NCBI GenBank assembly: GCA_902826335.1 | Contig: CADEEL010000016.1 | Coordinates: 3,244 to 67,243 of the forward strand | From: an uncultured Alphaproteobacteria bacterium | GTDB taxonomy: Bacteria > Pseudomonadota > Alphaproteobacteria > Caulobacterales > Aquidulcibacteraceae | Length of the DNA: 64,000 nt | Direction: 5' to 3' | Part shown: positions 17,126 to 26,194 of the stretch, piece by piece | How the letters are laid out: every line of letters starts with the position of its first letter | How positions within the stretch are numbered: position 1 is the first letter of the stretch | The notes under the pieces: model-generated | What the model was told of the DNA's origin: nothing | The model's database searches: none | The model's input: only the letters and a program-made list of their open reading frames with translations | Position numbers and translations under genes: made by a program

Positions 17126-19159
17126 ATGAGCGACCCGCGAGACGGCGGCGTCGATTGGGCGAGGTTGAGGGTTCGGGCGGCGCAGGAACACTGGGCGCGG
17201 CTGGTTTCCCAACGCAGCCAGAGAACGCTCGGGATCGCGGCGCTGGTGGGCGGCGCGGCCGCTTTGCTGGCCGTCATCGCCGCGTGGGCCTGGATCTATT
17301 GGGGGCTGCCAAGCGTTCCGAACGCGGAGGCGCTCTGGGCGCTCAATCGCCAACCCGGCATCACTTTCCTTGATCGCGACGGGAACACGATTGGCGTGCG
17401 CGGTCCGTATTACGGCCAGCGGGTCGCGCTCGCGGATTTGCCGAGTTACGTCCCAGAGGCATTTCTCGCCATTGAGGACCGCCGCTTCTACGAGCATGGC
17501 GGCATCGATCGCGCCGCCATCATCCGCGCGCTCTGGGCCAACATCGCCGCCGGCCGCACCGTACAGGGCGGCTCGACCATCACGCAGCAATTGGCGCGCA
17601 ATTTGTTTCTCACGCCGCGCCAGACCTTGCGGCGGAAAATTCAAGAAATGGTGCTGGCCTCGCGCATCGAACAATTGCTCACCAAGGATCAAATCCTCGA
17701 ACTCTACCTAAATCGCGTGTTCCTCGGGGACCGCGCCTACGGGATCGATGCGGCGGCGCGGCGCTTCTTCGGAAAACCAGCGAGCGAACTGACGCTCGCC
17801 GAGGCCGCCATGCTCGCCGGCTTGCCGAAGGCGCCGTCACGCTCGGCGCCCACTGAAAACATGCAGGCCGCGCGCGCCCGCCAACGCATCGTGCTTGATG
17901 CGATGGTGGAGGCTGGCTTCATCACCGCCGAACAGCGCACTCAGGCGGCGGCGCAAGAAATCAGGGTTCCGCGCCGCGCTGGCGAGGGCGCGCTCGGCTA
18001 CGTGTTCGACATGGCGGCCGAAGAGGCCAACCGCTTGCTCGATCGGCCTCCATCGGACCTTGTGATCCGCACCACGATAAGCCCCAGCCTGCAGCGCACC
18101 GCGGCGCAGACCGTCCGTGACCATCTCGGCGCGCGTGCGCGCGCGCGCAATCCATTGCAGGCCGCGTTCATCGCCATGGACCGCGAGGGCGGGGTGCGCG
18201 CCTTGATCGGCGGCGCGGACTACGCCGCATCCCGCTTCAATCGCGTCGCGCAGGCGCGCCGCCAGCCGGGCTCCTCGTTCAAGGCGTTTGTTTACGCCGC
18301 CGCGCTCGAGCGCGGCATGGATACAGAGGACGTACGCTATGACGAGCCGACCGTCATCGGCAATTGGCGGCCGCGAAACTATGACGAAGGTTATCGCGGC
18401 GCGGTGACGCTGCGCACCGCGTTCGCGCTCTCCATCAACACCGTCGCCGCACAGGTCGCCGACGAAGTTGGACCGCGCGAAATCGCCAATCTCGCCACGC
18501 GCTTTGGCATTCGCACCATGCCGGCGCAGAACCAGTTTGTGCCGCCGTCGATCGCGCTCGGCACAATCGAGACCACGCTCTGGGACATGACGCAGGCCTT
18601 TGGCGTCTTCATGCGCGAAGGCGAACGCGTCGACGCCCATCTTGTCGACGCAATCTCATCATCAAGCGGCGTTCAATTGTATCGCCGTCAGGCCGCGCCC
18701 CCGCAGCGCGTTTACACAGCTGACAATGCGCGGCGGATGACAAGTCTGCTTGGCGCCGTGGTGCTGCGCGGCACAGGTACACGCGCGCAGCTTCCCGGCC
18801 GCGATGTCGCGGGCAAAACCGGCACCAGCCAGGATTGGCGCGACGCCTGGTTCATCGGCTATACGGCGGACTACACAGCCGGCGTTTGGGTGGGGCTTGA
18901 TGATCATTCCCCCATGAGCCGGGCCCAAGGCATAGGACGCATCACGGGCGGTGCGACGCCGGCGGAAATTTGGCGCGACGTCATGACCGCCGCCCACCGG
19001 GGCATGCCGGCGCGCCCGCTTCCAGGCATCGATCAGCCCACGCGCTCGCCGCGCGAGCTCGATCTGGCTGAATTTTATGATGCGCTTAAGGACGCGTTCG
19101 GCCTTGGAGACGGCGCCTATGAGAACGCCGATGGGCCGCCGGACGATTATTTCCGCTAA
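17126..19159 (+). CDS. Class A penicillin-binding protein (PBP1A family)
   Basis: A 677-residue bifunctional peptidoglycan synthase. It has a cytoplasmic N-terminus, a TM helix at about 36-58, and a glycosyltransferase domain with catalytic Glu117 (AIEDRRFYEHGG) and the motif GGSTITQQLARN. The transpeptidase domain carries the SxxK serine at 383 (PGSSFK), the SxN motif (LSINT) and the KTG motif (GKTGTSQDW). The length is at the short end for PBP1A; no large OB-like insertion is seen. It is transcribed away from the GTA. The start follows CGGAGGCGCCTCC. Confidence 0.95.
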   Translation: MSDPRDGGVDWARLRVRAAQEHWARLVSQRSQRTLGIAALVGGAAALLAVIAAWAWIYWGLPSVPNAEALWALNRQPGITFLDRDGNTIGVRGPYYGQRVALADLPSYVPEAFLAIEDRRFYEHGGIDRAAIIRALWANIAAGRTVQGGSTITQQLARNLFLTPRQTLRRKIQEMVLASRIEQLLTKDQILELYLNRVFLGDRAYGIDAAARRFFGKPASELTLAEAAMLAGLPKAPSRSAPTENMQAARARQRIVLDAMVEAGFITAEQRTQAAAQEIRVPRRAGEGALGYVFDMAAEEANRLLDRPPSDLVIRTTISPSLQRTAAQTVRDHLGARARARNPLQAAFIAMDREGGVRALIGGADYAASRFNRVAQARRQPGSSFKAFVYAAALERGMDTEDVRYDEPTVIGNWRPRNYDEGYRGAVTLRTAFALSINTVAAQVADEVGPREIANLATRFGIRTMPAQNQFVPPSIALGTIETTLWDMTQAFGVFMREGERVDAHLVDAISSSSGVQLYRRQAAPPQRVYTADNARRMTSLLGAVVLRGTGTRAQLPGRDVAGKTGTSQDWRDAWFIGYTADYTAGVWVGLDDHSPMSRAQGIGRITGGATPAEIWRDVMTAAHRGMPARPLPGIDQPTRSPRELDLAEFYDALKDAFGLGDGAYENADGPPDDYFR

Positions 19160-19168
19160 AGTGCGCCC

Positions 19169-20986
19169 ATGAGTGTTCTTGCGCAGATGATCAGCGTCCG
19201 GCTCAGCCTGGGCGGCGCGCCGCTGTTTGACGATGTCAGCTTCGCGCTGCGCAGGCGCGAGCGCGTGTGTCTGGTCGGCGCGAATGGAGCGGGCAAATCC
19301 ACCTTGATGCGAATGTTGGCCGGTGACGCCGCGCCCGACGCCGGCATTGTCACCTACGAGTCCGGGGCGGTGGTCGCCTACGCCGCGCAGGCGCCGGATT
19401 TCGCCGCCCACGCGACCGTACGAGCGTTCGTCAGCGCGCGATCCGCCGCGGGACGCGTAAAATACGATGACCCCCCCCCACACCGTGTCGACGCCGAATG
19501 CGCGGCGTTTGGAATCGATCCGGATCGCGGGGTCGCGAACCTATCCGGCGGCGAGATGCAACGCGCTTCGCTCGCGCGCGCCTTCGCGGCGGATGGTGAC
19601 TTATTGCTGCTTGATGAGCCGACCAACCATCTGGACATTCCAGCCATCCAAAACCTTGAGGCGCGCCTCACCGATCTTGACGGAGCGGCGCTGATCATCA
19701 GCCATGATCGGCGTTTCCTCGAACGTGTTTCGACGTCGTGCCTATGGCTGCGTAAGCGCCGCGTCGCGGCGCTCAATCGCTCCTACGCGCACTTTGAGGA
19801 TTGGGCCGACGATATTGAGCGCGAAGAGGCCCGCGCCGCGGACAAACTGGCGGTTCACCTTGAGGCCGAGGAGCATTGGCTAAGGCGCGGCGTCACGGCG
19901 CGCCGGTCCCGCAATGAGGGCCGCCGGCGCAAGCTTCTCGAACTCCGGCACGCAAGCGCACGCGCCCATGAGTCCGTGCGGCCGGCGGAGCTGAAAGCCG
20001 CAACCGGCGCACGCACCAGCGATATCGTCATCGAAGCTGTCGGCATAACGCAATCATTTGGCGACGCCCGCGTGATCGCCAACGCATCATTAAAGATCAT
20101 GCGCGGCGACCGCGTCGGCGTCATAGGCCCCAATGGCGCCGGCAAGACCACGCTGCTTGACATTCTGCTCAAGCGCCGCACGCCGGACGCGGGCCTTGTG
20201 CGCCACGGCCAGAATTTAACGATCGCCCATGTCGATCAGGCGCGGGATTTGCTGGCGCCGACCGACACGATCTGGACCGCCTTGGCCCCGCAAGGCGGCG
20301 ATCAGGTGATGGTGCATGGCCGCGCCCAGCATGTCGCGGGCTATGCGAAAAAATTCATGTTTGGCGCTGATATGCTGCGCCAACCCGTCCACGCGCTGTC
20401 AGGCGGTGAGCGCAATCGTCTCGCGCTCGCGGTCGCGCTGGCTAAGCCCGCGAACTTGCTGGTGCTCGACGAGCCCACCAACGATCTGGACCTGGATACG
20501 CTCGACGCGCTTGAATCCATGCTCACCGCCTATGACGGGACAATTATCCTCGTCAGTCACGACCGCGCGTTTCTCGATGGCGTGACGACCTCGATTTTCG
20601 GCGCAATCGGGGGTGGGCGCTGGGCCGAAACTCCAGGCGGTTATGACGATTTCGAGCGTGAGCGACGCGCGGGCCTGACAAGCGAAAAAATTAAGACGCC
20701 CGCGCTCGCGCGGCCGTCACGCGCGCCGGCCCAGCGAACCAAGCTCTCCTACAAGGATGAACGACGGCAAGCTGAATTGGACGCCAAGCTGCCGGAGCTG
20801 AATCGTGAGGTCGAGGCGCTGGAGCGCGCGCTCGAAGACTCGGCTCTGTTTGCGCAGGACCCGGAAGGTTTCAGCCGCGCGGCTGAGCGCCTCGCCCAGG
20901 CCCGCGCCGAGCGCGAAGACGGCGAAACGGAATGGCTTGAAATCGAGGAGCAACGCGCCCGCCTCGCCGCCGGCGCCGAGACGTGA
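19169..20986 (+). CDS. uup: ABC-F ATPase Uup
   Basis: 605 residues with two ABC domains in one chain. Walker A sites are GANGAGKST (about 37-45) and GPNGAGKTT in the second domain. Signature motifs are LSGGE in both, and Walker B is LLLDEPTNHLD and LVLDEPTNDLD. No TM segments are present. The C-terminal 75 residues form the Uup-type coiled coil (about 530-600), which binds DNA in E. coli Uup; this separates it from EttA. Uup-like proteins act on ribosomes and affect precise transposon excision. A run of nine C (19471-19479) lies in the codons for DDPPPH, a possible slippage site. It starts 9 bp after the PBP stop, so probably co-transcribed. Confidence 0.9.
   Translation: MSVLAQMISVRLSLGGAPLFDDVSFALRRRERVCLVGANGAGKSTLMRMLAGDAAPDAGIVTYESGAVVAYAAQAPDFAAHATVRAFVSARSAAGRVKYDDPPPHRVDAECAAFGIDPDRGVANLSGGEMQRASLARAFAADGDLLLLDEPTNHLDIPAIQNLEARLTDLDGAALIISHDRRFLERVSTSCLWLRKRRVAALNRSYAHFEDWADDIEREEARAADKLAVHLEAEEHWLRRGVTARRSRNEGRRRKLLELRHASARAHESVRPAELKAATGARTSDIVIEAVGITQSFGDARVIANASLKIMRGDRVGVIGPNGAGKTTLLDILLKRRTPDAGLVRHGQNLTIAHVDQARDLLAPTDTIWTALAPQGGDQVMVHGRAQHVAGYAKKFMFGADMLRQPVHALSGGERNRLALAVALAKPANLLVLDEPTNDLDLDTLDALESMLTAYDGTIILVSHDRAFLDGVTTSIFGAIGGGRWAETPGGYDDFERERRAGLTSEKIKTPALARPSRAPAQRTKLSYKDERRQAELDAKLPELNREVEALERALEDSALFAQDPEGFSRAAERLAQARAEREDGETEWLEIEEQRARLAAGAET
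19471..19479 (+). repeat. Homopolymeric C9 tract inside uup
   Basis: Nine consecutive C in the coding strand, about residue 102 of Uup. The frame is intact in this sequence. A one-base change would truncate the protein inside its first ABC domain. Confidence 0.9.
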
Positions 20987-20990
20987 GCGT

Positions 20991-21103
20991 TAGACCGTTT
21001 TCAGGAAAAGTGTGCAGCGGTTTTCCGTCCGAAAGCGGTCTAATTATTTGACTTGTGCGGTTTCCGGGCGGCCGACCGGCAGCCACTCGGCCTGAAACCG
21101 CAC
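20991..21103 (+). repeat. Double-hairpin dispersed repeat, copy A
   Basis: It begins with TAGACCG 4 bp after the uup stop. Hairpin 1 spans 20991-21042, with outer arms AGACCG..TTT and AAAGCGGTCT and inner arms GGAAAA/TTTTCC. Hairpin 2 spans 21055-21103 (GTGCGGTTTC and GAAACCGCAC arms). The same two-hairpin unit recurs inverted at 47512-47660, and in diverged form at 46711-46822. It is probably a REP/RIME-like alphaproteobacterial element that may also act as a terminator for the PBP-uup unit. Confidence 0.85.
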
Positions 21104-21183
21104 GAGGCGCCCGCTCCAGTTGAGCGAGTACGAAATATTTACGCGACCTATGCAACATGCGCGCCCCATTGAAGGGCCAGCGT

Positions 21184-22278
21184 ATGACCACGGATTCACA
21201 ATTCAGTAAGCTTCTTGATCTCGCGCGCGAGCGCGACAGCGACCGGCGCCGCGAATTGCTGCGCCAGGTGACTGACTTGTTTTTCGAAACACGCGGCGCG
21301 CGCAGCCCATCCGCGAATTCATTGTTTGGCGATATCCTCCAGACGGTCGCCGCCGATATGCAGGACAACGTACTTGTCGAGCTGTCGGAGAGATTCGCCG
21401 ATGCGCCCGATGCGCCAATTGGCTTGATGAAGGATCTCGCAAATCATTCCTTCGAAGTCGCCGCCCCGGTCTTGCGCCACTCAACCGTGTTGAGCGATGC
21501 CGACCTTCTGGAGGTCGTGCGCCATCAAAGCCAAATGCACATCTGCGCGGTCGCTCAGCGGCCAAGTGTCAGCGAAGCTGTGTCCGCGGAAATCGTGCGC
21601 GTGGGCGACGATAACGCCGTGGACTCCCTCATTCGAAACGATGGCGCTGCGCTTTCACGAGATTCCATGGAAGCGGCCGTGGACCGTGCGCGGCGCAATG
21701 CAACCCTTCATGAAGGCCTCGTCCGGCGTCGCGACATGCCGCTCGATCTTCTCAATGAAATGTATTTCGTGGTTGAGCAGCGCCTGCGCGCGCAAATCCT
21801 CGATCGCAACGCGTCCGTTGATCCCGCGGAGCTCGACGCCGCGCTCGCGCGTGCGCGCAACCGGATGCAGCAGGCTGCAACACATTCGAACGAAGACATG
21901 CGCAAGGCGCACGCCTTCATCCTCGTGCGCAAGGGCGCGGGCGAGCTCAACGGACGCCTCCTCGTCGCGCTTTTGCGTGAGCACGAGACCGCCAAATTTC
22001 TCCACGGCCTGGCGGAACTTACAAATGTCGACGTCGAGACCGCCGCCCAAATCGTCGAGCGGAAGGATATGGACGCGCTCGCCATGATCTGCCGCGCCGC
22101 CGATATCGAGCGCATGCTTTTTGTGACGCTGTGTGTGCTTCTGGCGGACGATGACGCCGGCGTCATGCGCGGCGAGCAATTTGGCGAATTGTACGAAGCC
22201 GTTCCACTGGAGGCGGCCCAACGCGCCATGCGCTTTTTCAAGATGCGCAAAGCCGCCGAGGGGCGCGCCGCCGCTTAG
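21184..22278 (+). CDS. DUF2336 domain protein, first copy
   Basis: A 364-residue soluble, mostly helical protein. The ATG at 21184 (MTTDSQFSKLLDLARERD) is preferred over the frame start 27 bases earlier. DUF2336 features are present: an N-terminal LLRQVTDLFFET segment, VLVELSERFADAPDAPIGL, and a central HEAT-like helical repeat. The family has no assigned function and is common in Caulobacter-like bacteria. A second DUF2336 gene lies at 42658-43872. This gene stands alone between repeat A and the DUF262 gene. Confidence 0.82.
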   Translation: MTTDSQFSKLLDLARERDSDRRRELLRQVTDLFFETRGARSPSANSLFGDILQTVAADMQDNVLVELSERFADAPDAPIGLMKDLANHSFEVAAPVLRHSTVLSDADLLEVVRHQSQMHICAVAQRPSVSEAVSAEIVRVGDDNAVDSLIRNDGAALSRDSMEAAVDRARRNATLHEGLVRRRDMPLDLLNEMYFVVEQRLRAQILDRNASVDPAELDAALARARNRMQQAATHSNEDMRKAHAFILVRKGAGELNGRLLVALLREHETAKFLHGLAELTNVDVETAAQIVERKDMDALAMICRAADIERMLFVTLCVLLADDDAGVMRGEQFGELYEAVPLEAAQRAMRFFKMRKAAEGRAAA

Positions 22279-22331
22279 CGTCCCCGCGCCGGCGCATTGA
22301 CGCTCCCACAGCGCATTACTAACAATTAAGC

Positions 22332-24128
22332 GTGGGGAAGAGTTCAGAGCACGGCGGCTTTGTCCGCTCCGAAGTCATCACAGTCGGCGCGCTGCTTTCG
22401 CAGGGTCGCTTCCGGCCGGCGCGAGCCCAGCGAGAATTCTGCTGGACGGAGGAGCAAGTCCTCGCCCTGCTTGAGGACTTGATCGCCGCCTTCGGCGAAT
22501 TCGGCGGCGACCCCGATCCGATGCAAGGCGGCGATCCGTTTCTCGATCTACCCGAAAATGATGGCGGGCAGGACGACGCCGCGATTCCGTTGCCGGACAC
22601 CGCGCAGGACCTCGAAATCTGCGCGCCCTATTATCTGCTTGGCACGATGGTGTTACGCCCAGAGGGCGACCACATCCTTGTCTATGACGGCCTGCAGCGC
22701 CTCACCACTTTGCTGACGCTGTGTGCGCTGCTGCGCGATTTCACGCCCGACGTAGCCGTCCGCGCGCCGTTGGCCGCGCTGTTGCACACGGAGGGCGGCG
22801 CCGCGCGCCTCGACCTCCCGATGCGTCACGACACGTTCTCAAAGGATATTCTAGCGCCGGGCCGCACAAAGCGGGCCTACCGCCCGATTCCAGACATCAC
22901 CGACGCCGGCCAGCGCCTGCGCGACGCCGTGGGCGTCATGCGCGGTAAACTCGCCGGCTGGAGTGCGCCACGCATCGCAAAGTTTTCCGAGTTCATCAGG
23001 GCGCGCGTGCTCGCCTCGGTCATCACCATCAATGACCGGCGTATGGCCGGTAAAGCCTTTGTCACCATCAACGCCAGCGGCCTGCCCCTGAAGCCGGAGG
23101 AAATGCTGAAGGGGCAGCTGATCGAATTGGCCGGCGCATGCGCGCGCAGCGAAGCGGCTGAGACGGCCGTGCTGCGCGCCTGGCGCGCCTTGCAGGACGA
23201 TTTGGGTGACGCATTCGGCGACTTCATCAAGGCGGTGGACTTCATTGAGCGCCGCAAGCCGCAGACGGCCGACCACGCAATACAATTGATGGATCATGTT
23301 CGGCGCGCCTACCCGGCGGAATTGGGCCTGAAATGGGCGACGGACCGCTTGCAGGAATATCGCGCCGCGTACCAATGGCTCGATGAGGGCGCGGCGGCCG
23401 CGAACGCAACGGGCGTGCGCGCCAGCCTTCGGCGTTTGTCGCTGCTGAATTGGGATCAGTGGAAGCCGCTCGCCATGTTGATCCGCATGAAGAGCGGGCG
23501 CGCTTCAACACTACAAGAGAGAGTGGATGCGCTGGACCGGGCCTGCTTCGCGCTGACACTGCAGCAAATGCAGCCGCGCAAACGCGCCGCCGTTATCGCC
23601 CGCGCGATCGAACGCCTCGCCCCCAAGGGCGGCAGGTTCGGTAAGCAGGGCGGCTTTGCGTTTGATGCGGACGCGCACCGCAAAATGCGCCAGGCGCTGG
23701 AAGGGCCCGCGCTCGATGGCCCGACGCGCAATGTGCTCGTCCGCTGGATCGAGGCCGCGCGCCATGGCGCCAAGGCGCCCCTCTATGTTTGCCGCACGAC
23801 AAAGAGCTCCGTTGAGCACGTCTACCCAAAGAACCCGCAGGGCAATTGGCCGACTTTCTCCGCCGATATCGATGAAGCGGTCACATTGCGCGAGATGATT
23901 GGCAATCTGTGCTTGCTTCCGGAGGACGACCTCAAGAACGCAGACTTCGCCAGCAAACGCATCGCCTACGCCAAGTGCAAGGGCTTCCTCTTCGCGAGCG
24001 AAATCGCACGCGAGCGGGACTGGACGCCCGAACACATCCGCGCCCGCACGCGCATGCTTGCGGACTTCACCATGAAATTTTTGAATTTCGAAGTCGCCGT
24101 CAGGCCGCCCGCTCCTTCGTCATCGTGA
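22332..24128 (+). CDS. DUF262/DUF1524 protein, GmrSD-like type IV restriction candidate
   Basis: 598 residues. The N-terminal DUF262 (ParB/Srx-like NTPase) shows RAQREFCWTEEQVLALLEDL at about 31-50 and the active-site box as DGLQR at 119-123, where the family has DGQQR. The C-terminal DUF1524 HNH-nuclease part has EHVYPKNP (His496) and IGNLCLLPEDDLKN, so the nuclease looks intact. GmrSD proteins cut phage DNA carrying modified bases; a single fused chain like this one is a common form. The start is a GTG with no better alternative. It converges on prfC with a 29-bp coding overlap. The first Gln of DGQQR is replaced by Leu, so activity is uncertain. Confidence 0.85.
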   Translation: MGKSSEHGGFVRSEVITVGALLSQGRFRPARAQREFCWTEEQVLALLEDLIAAFGEFGGDPDPMQGGDPFLDLPENDGGQDDAAIPLPDTAQDLEICAPYYLLGTMVLRPEGDHILVYDGLQRLTTLLTLCALLRDFTPDVAVRAPLAALLHTEGGAARLDLPMRHDTFSKDILAPGRTKRAYRPIPDITDAGQRLRDAVGVMRGKLAGWSAPRIAKFSEFIRARVLASVITINDRRMAGKAFVTINASGLPLKPEEMLKGQLIELAGACARSEAAETAVLRAWRALQDDLGDAFGDFIKAVDFIERRKPQTADHAIQLMDHVRRAYPAELGLKWATDRLQEYRAAYQWLDEGAAAANATGVRASLRRLSLLNWDQWKPLAMLIRMKSGRASTLQERVDALDRACFALTLQQMQPRKRAAVIARAIERLAPKGGRFGKQGGFAFDADAHRKMRQALEGPALDGPTRNVLVRWIEAARHGAKAPLYVCRTTKSSVEHVYPKNPQGNWPTFSADIDEAVTLREMIGNLCLLPEDDLKNADFASKRIAYAKCKGFLFASEIARERDWTPEHIRARTRMLADFTMKFLNFEVAVRPPAPSSS

Positions 24129-25704
24129 AGCGAACGCTCGGCGTTTTGTCCTGCACGTAGGCGACCTCCCATGCGCTCTTGCCGAGAAATACGGGCGCGC
24201 CGTCAACATCCTCGGCGATCTGGGAGCGGTGCTTGTCCATGAACGATTCCAGATCGGTCTTCGCGCCCGCGCTGATCCAGCGCGCGGCCTGATAGGGCGA
24301 AGGCTCGAACATCACGTCGAGGCCGTACTCGGCGGAGACGCGCTCTTCCAAAACGTCGAATTGCAGCGCGCCAACGGCGCCGACAATCATCTCGGACCCG
24401 ATGCTCGGTCTGAAGCACTGGGTGACGCCCTCCTCGGCCAGCGCCTCAAGCGCGCGCCTCAGATGCTTCTGTTTGAGCGGATCGCGCACGCGGCAGCGCT
24501 TGAGAATTTCGGGCGCGAAGTTCGGAATGCCCTGAAACGCGACCTTTCCAGATTCGGACAGGGAGTCTCCCACGCGCAGCACGCCATGATTGGGCACGCC
24601 GATCACGTCGCCGGGAAACGCCTCGTCTGTGATCTCACGGTCCTGCGCGAGGAACATGAGCGGGTTGTGCACATTCATCGCCTTGCCGGCGGCGGATTTG
24701 AGCGTCATGCCGCGCCGAAAACGCCCGGAACACAGGCGTAGAAACGCCACGCGATCCCGGTGCTTCGGATCCATATTGGCCTGAATTTTGAACACGAACC
24801 CGGTGACTTCCCCATTGTCCGGCGCAATAAGCGCTTCCGCGCCGCCAACCATCGCCCGTTGTTGTCGTGGGCTCGGCGCGTCATCGCGCAAGCCCGCCAG
24901 CAATTCCATCACGCCGAAGCGGCGCAACGCCGACCCGAAATAGACGGGCGTCATATGGCCTTCGAGAAACGCCTTGCGCTCGAATGTCGGCAAGCCGGCG
25001 CGGGCGAGGTCCGCGCCCTCGCGCAACTCCTCCAGCTGATCCATCGGCAGCGCGGAGGCGAGCGCGCCGTCTCCCATTGCTACGCGATCGGAGGCGCGAA
25101 GCGTCTGTTCATCCGCATCCGGCCGCTTGAAGGCCAGAAATTCATCCGTGCGAAGATCGAGCATGCCGCGAAACCGCTGGCCGGATCCGGCGGGCCAGTA
25201 AATCGGCGCCGTGTCCATGGCGAGCTTGTTGTGAATCTCGTCCAGCAACTCCAGCGGATCGCGCGCCTCGCGATCCATTTTGTTGATGAAGGTGGTGATC
25301 GGGATGTCGCGCAGGCGGCAGACTTCGAACAGTTTGAGCGTCTGCGGTTCGATGCCCTTGGCCGCGTCGAGCACCATGACGGCCGAATCCGCCGCCGTCA
25401 GCGTGCGATACGTGTCCTCCGAGAAATCCTCGTGGCCTGGCGTGTCGAGCAGATTAAAGACGACGTCATCGCGCGTGAACGTCATCACGGACGCCGACAC
25501 CGAGATGCCACGTTCGCGCTCGATCTTCATCCAGTCCGATCGCGTACGCCGGCTTTCACCGCGCGCGCGCACTTGCCCGGCCAAATGGATCGCGCCGCCC
25601 GCGAGCAGGAGCGTCTCCGTCAGGGTGGTTTTACCCGCATCGGGATGCGAGATGATGGCGAAGGTGCGCCGTCGGGCGGCTTCGCCGGCTAGATCAAGCG
25701 ACAT
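24100..25704 (-). CDS. prfC: Peptide chain release factor 3
   Basis: 534-residue translational GTPase. G1 is SHPDAGKTTL (about 19-28), the switch I segment reads ERERGISVSASVM, G3 is DTPGHEDFS, and G4 is NKMDRE. Downstream domains match RF3, including GVPNHGVLRVGDSL and VGALQFDVLEER. RF3 recycles RF1/RF2 after termination. The length is normal. The gene ends inside the 3' end of the DUF262 gene on the other strand. Confidence 0.96.
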   Translation of the reverse strand: MSLDLAGEAARRRTFAIISHPDAGKTTLTETLLLAGGAIHLAGQVRARGESRRTRSDWMKIERERGISVSASVMTFTRDDVVFNLLDTPGHEDFSEDTYRTLTAADSAVMVLDAAKGIEPQTLKLFEVCRLRDIPITTFINKMDREARDPLELLDEIHNKLAMDTAPIYWPAGSGQRFRGMLDLRTDEFLAFKRPDADEQTLRASDRVAMGDGALASALPMDQLEELREGADLARAGLPTFERKAFLEGHMTPVYFGSALRRFGVMELLAGLRDDAPSPRQQRAMVGGAEALIAPDNGEVTGFVFKIQANMDPKHRDRVAFLRLCSGRFRRGMTLKSAAGKAMNVHNPLMFLAQDREITDEAFPGDVIGVPNHGVLRVGDSLSESGKVAFQGIPNFAPEILKRCRVRDPLKQKHLRRALEALAEEGVTQCFRPSIGSEMIVGAVGALQFDVLEERVSAEYGLDVMFEPSPYQAARWISAGAKTDLESFMDKHRSQIAEDVDGAPVFLGKSAWEVAYVQDKTPSVRFTMTKERAA

Positions 25705-25793
25705 GTCTGGAAATCAATAGAAGGAGCGCAGGTGTTACCGGCCGCCTCACTGCTTCGCAAGTTGAGTGACGGGGCGAAGCGTCAGCAACCTGA

Positions 25794-26153
25794 TCAGCTG
25801 CTCCTCGGCGCGCCGGTATCGACCGGTTCGGTGAGGAAGGTCCGCCCCGCGCGGTCCTCGATCTCCACGATCCATAAATCGCGATCCTGCGCCGCCCGCT
25901 TGGCGGCGTACTCATCAATCGCGGGCTCGGCCTCGCCCAACGGCCCGGACGACAAGTCGAGCCAAATTCGCTCGCCCGCCCCGTCGCGCGCCGGCGCGTA
26001 GAGGCGGGCGCGCCCGTCAAGTGTCGAAACCTTGACCAGAACCGCGCCGCCGTCGCCGTCGCCCCGGCGCACCACGGCGGCGAACGCGCCCACGATCTCC
26101 GCCCTGCGAATGAGCGCCTGAACCCATATCTCCGTGCGCAATTCGGCCGCCAT
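25794..26153 (-). CDS. DUF1491 family protein
   Basis: 119 residues, DUF1491, a small alphaproteobacterial family of unknown function. Visible features are EIWVQALIRRAEI near the start, the core RRGDGDGGAVLVKV, the segment ARDGAGERIWLDLS, and the C-terminal DRDLWIVEIEDR. It is 89 bp upstream of prfC on the same strand and probably in its operon. No signal peptide is seen. Confidence 0.82.
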   Translation of the reverse strand: MAAELRTEIWVQALIRRAEIVGAFAAVVRRGDGDGGAVLVKVSTLDGRARLYAPARDGAGERIWLDLSSGPLGEAEPAIDEYAAKRAAQDRDLWIVEIEDRAGRTFLTEPVDTGAPRSS

Positions 26154-26194
26154 TCATTCATCTTAAGGCAAGCCGCCGCCGCTAGTCTCGCGCT

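Noticed and set aside
16868..17692. 274-residue minus-strand frame upstream of the terminase, considered as the missing TerS
   Set aside because: It mostly lies antisense to the PBP gene, has no TerS features, and looks like a shadow.
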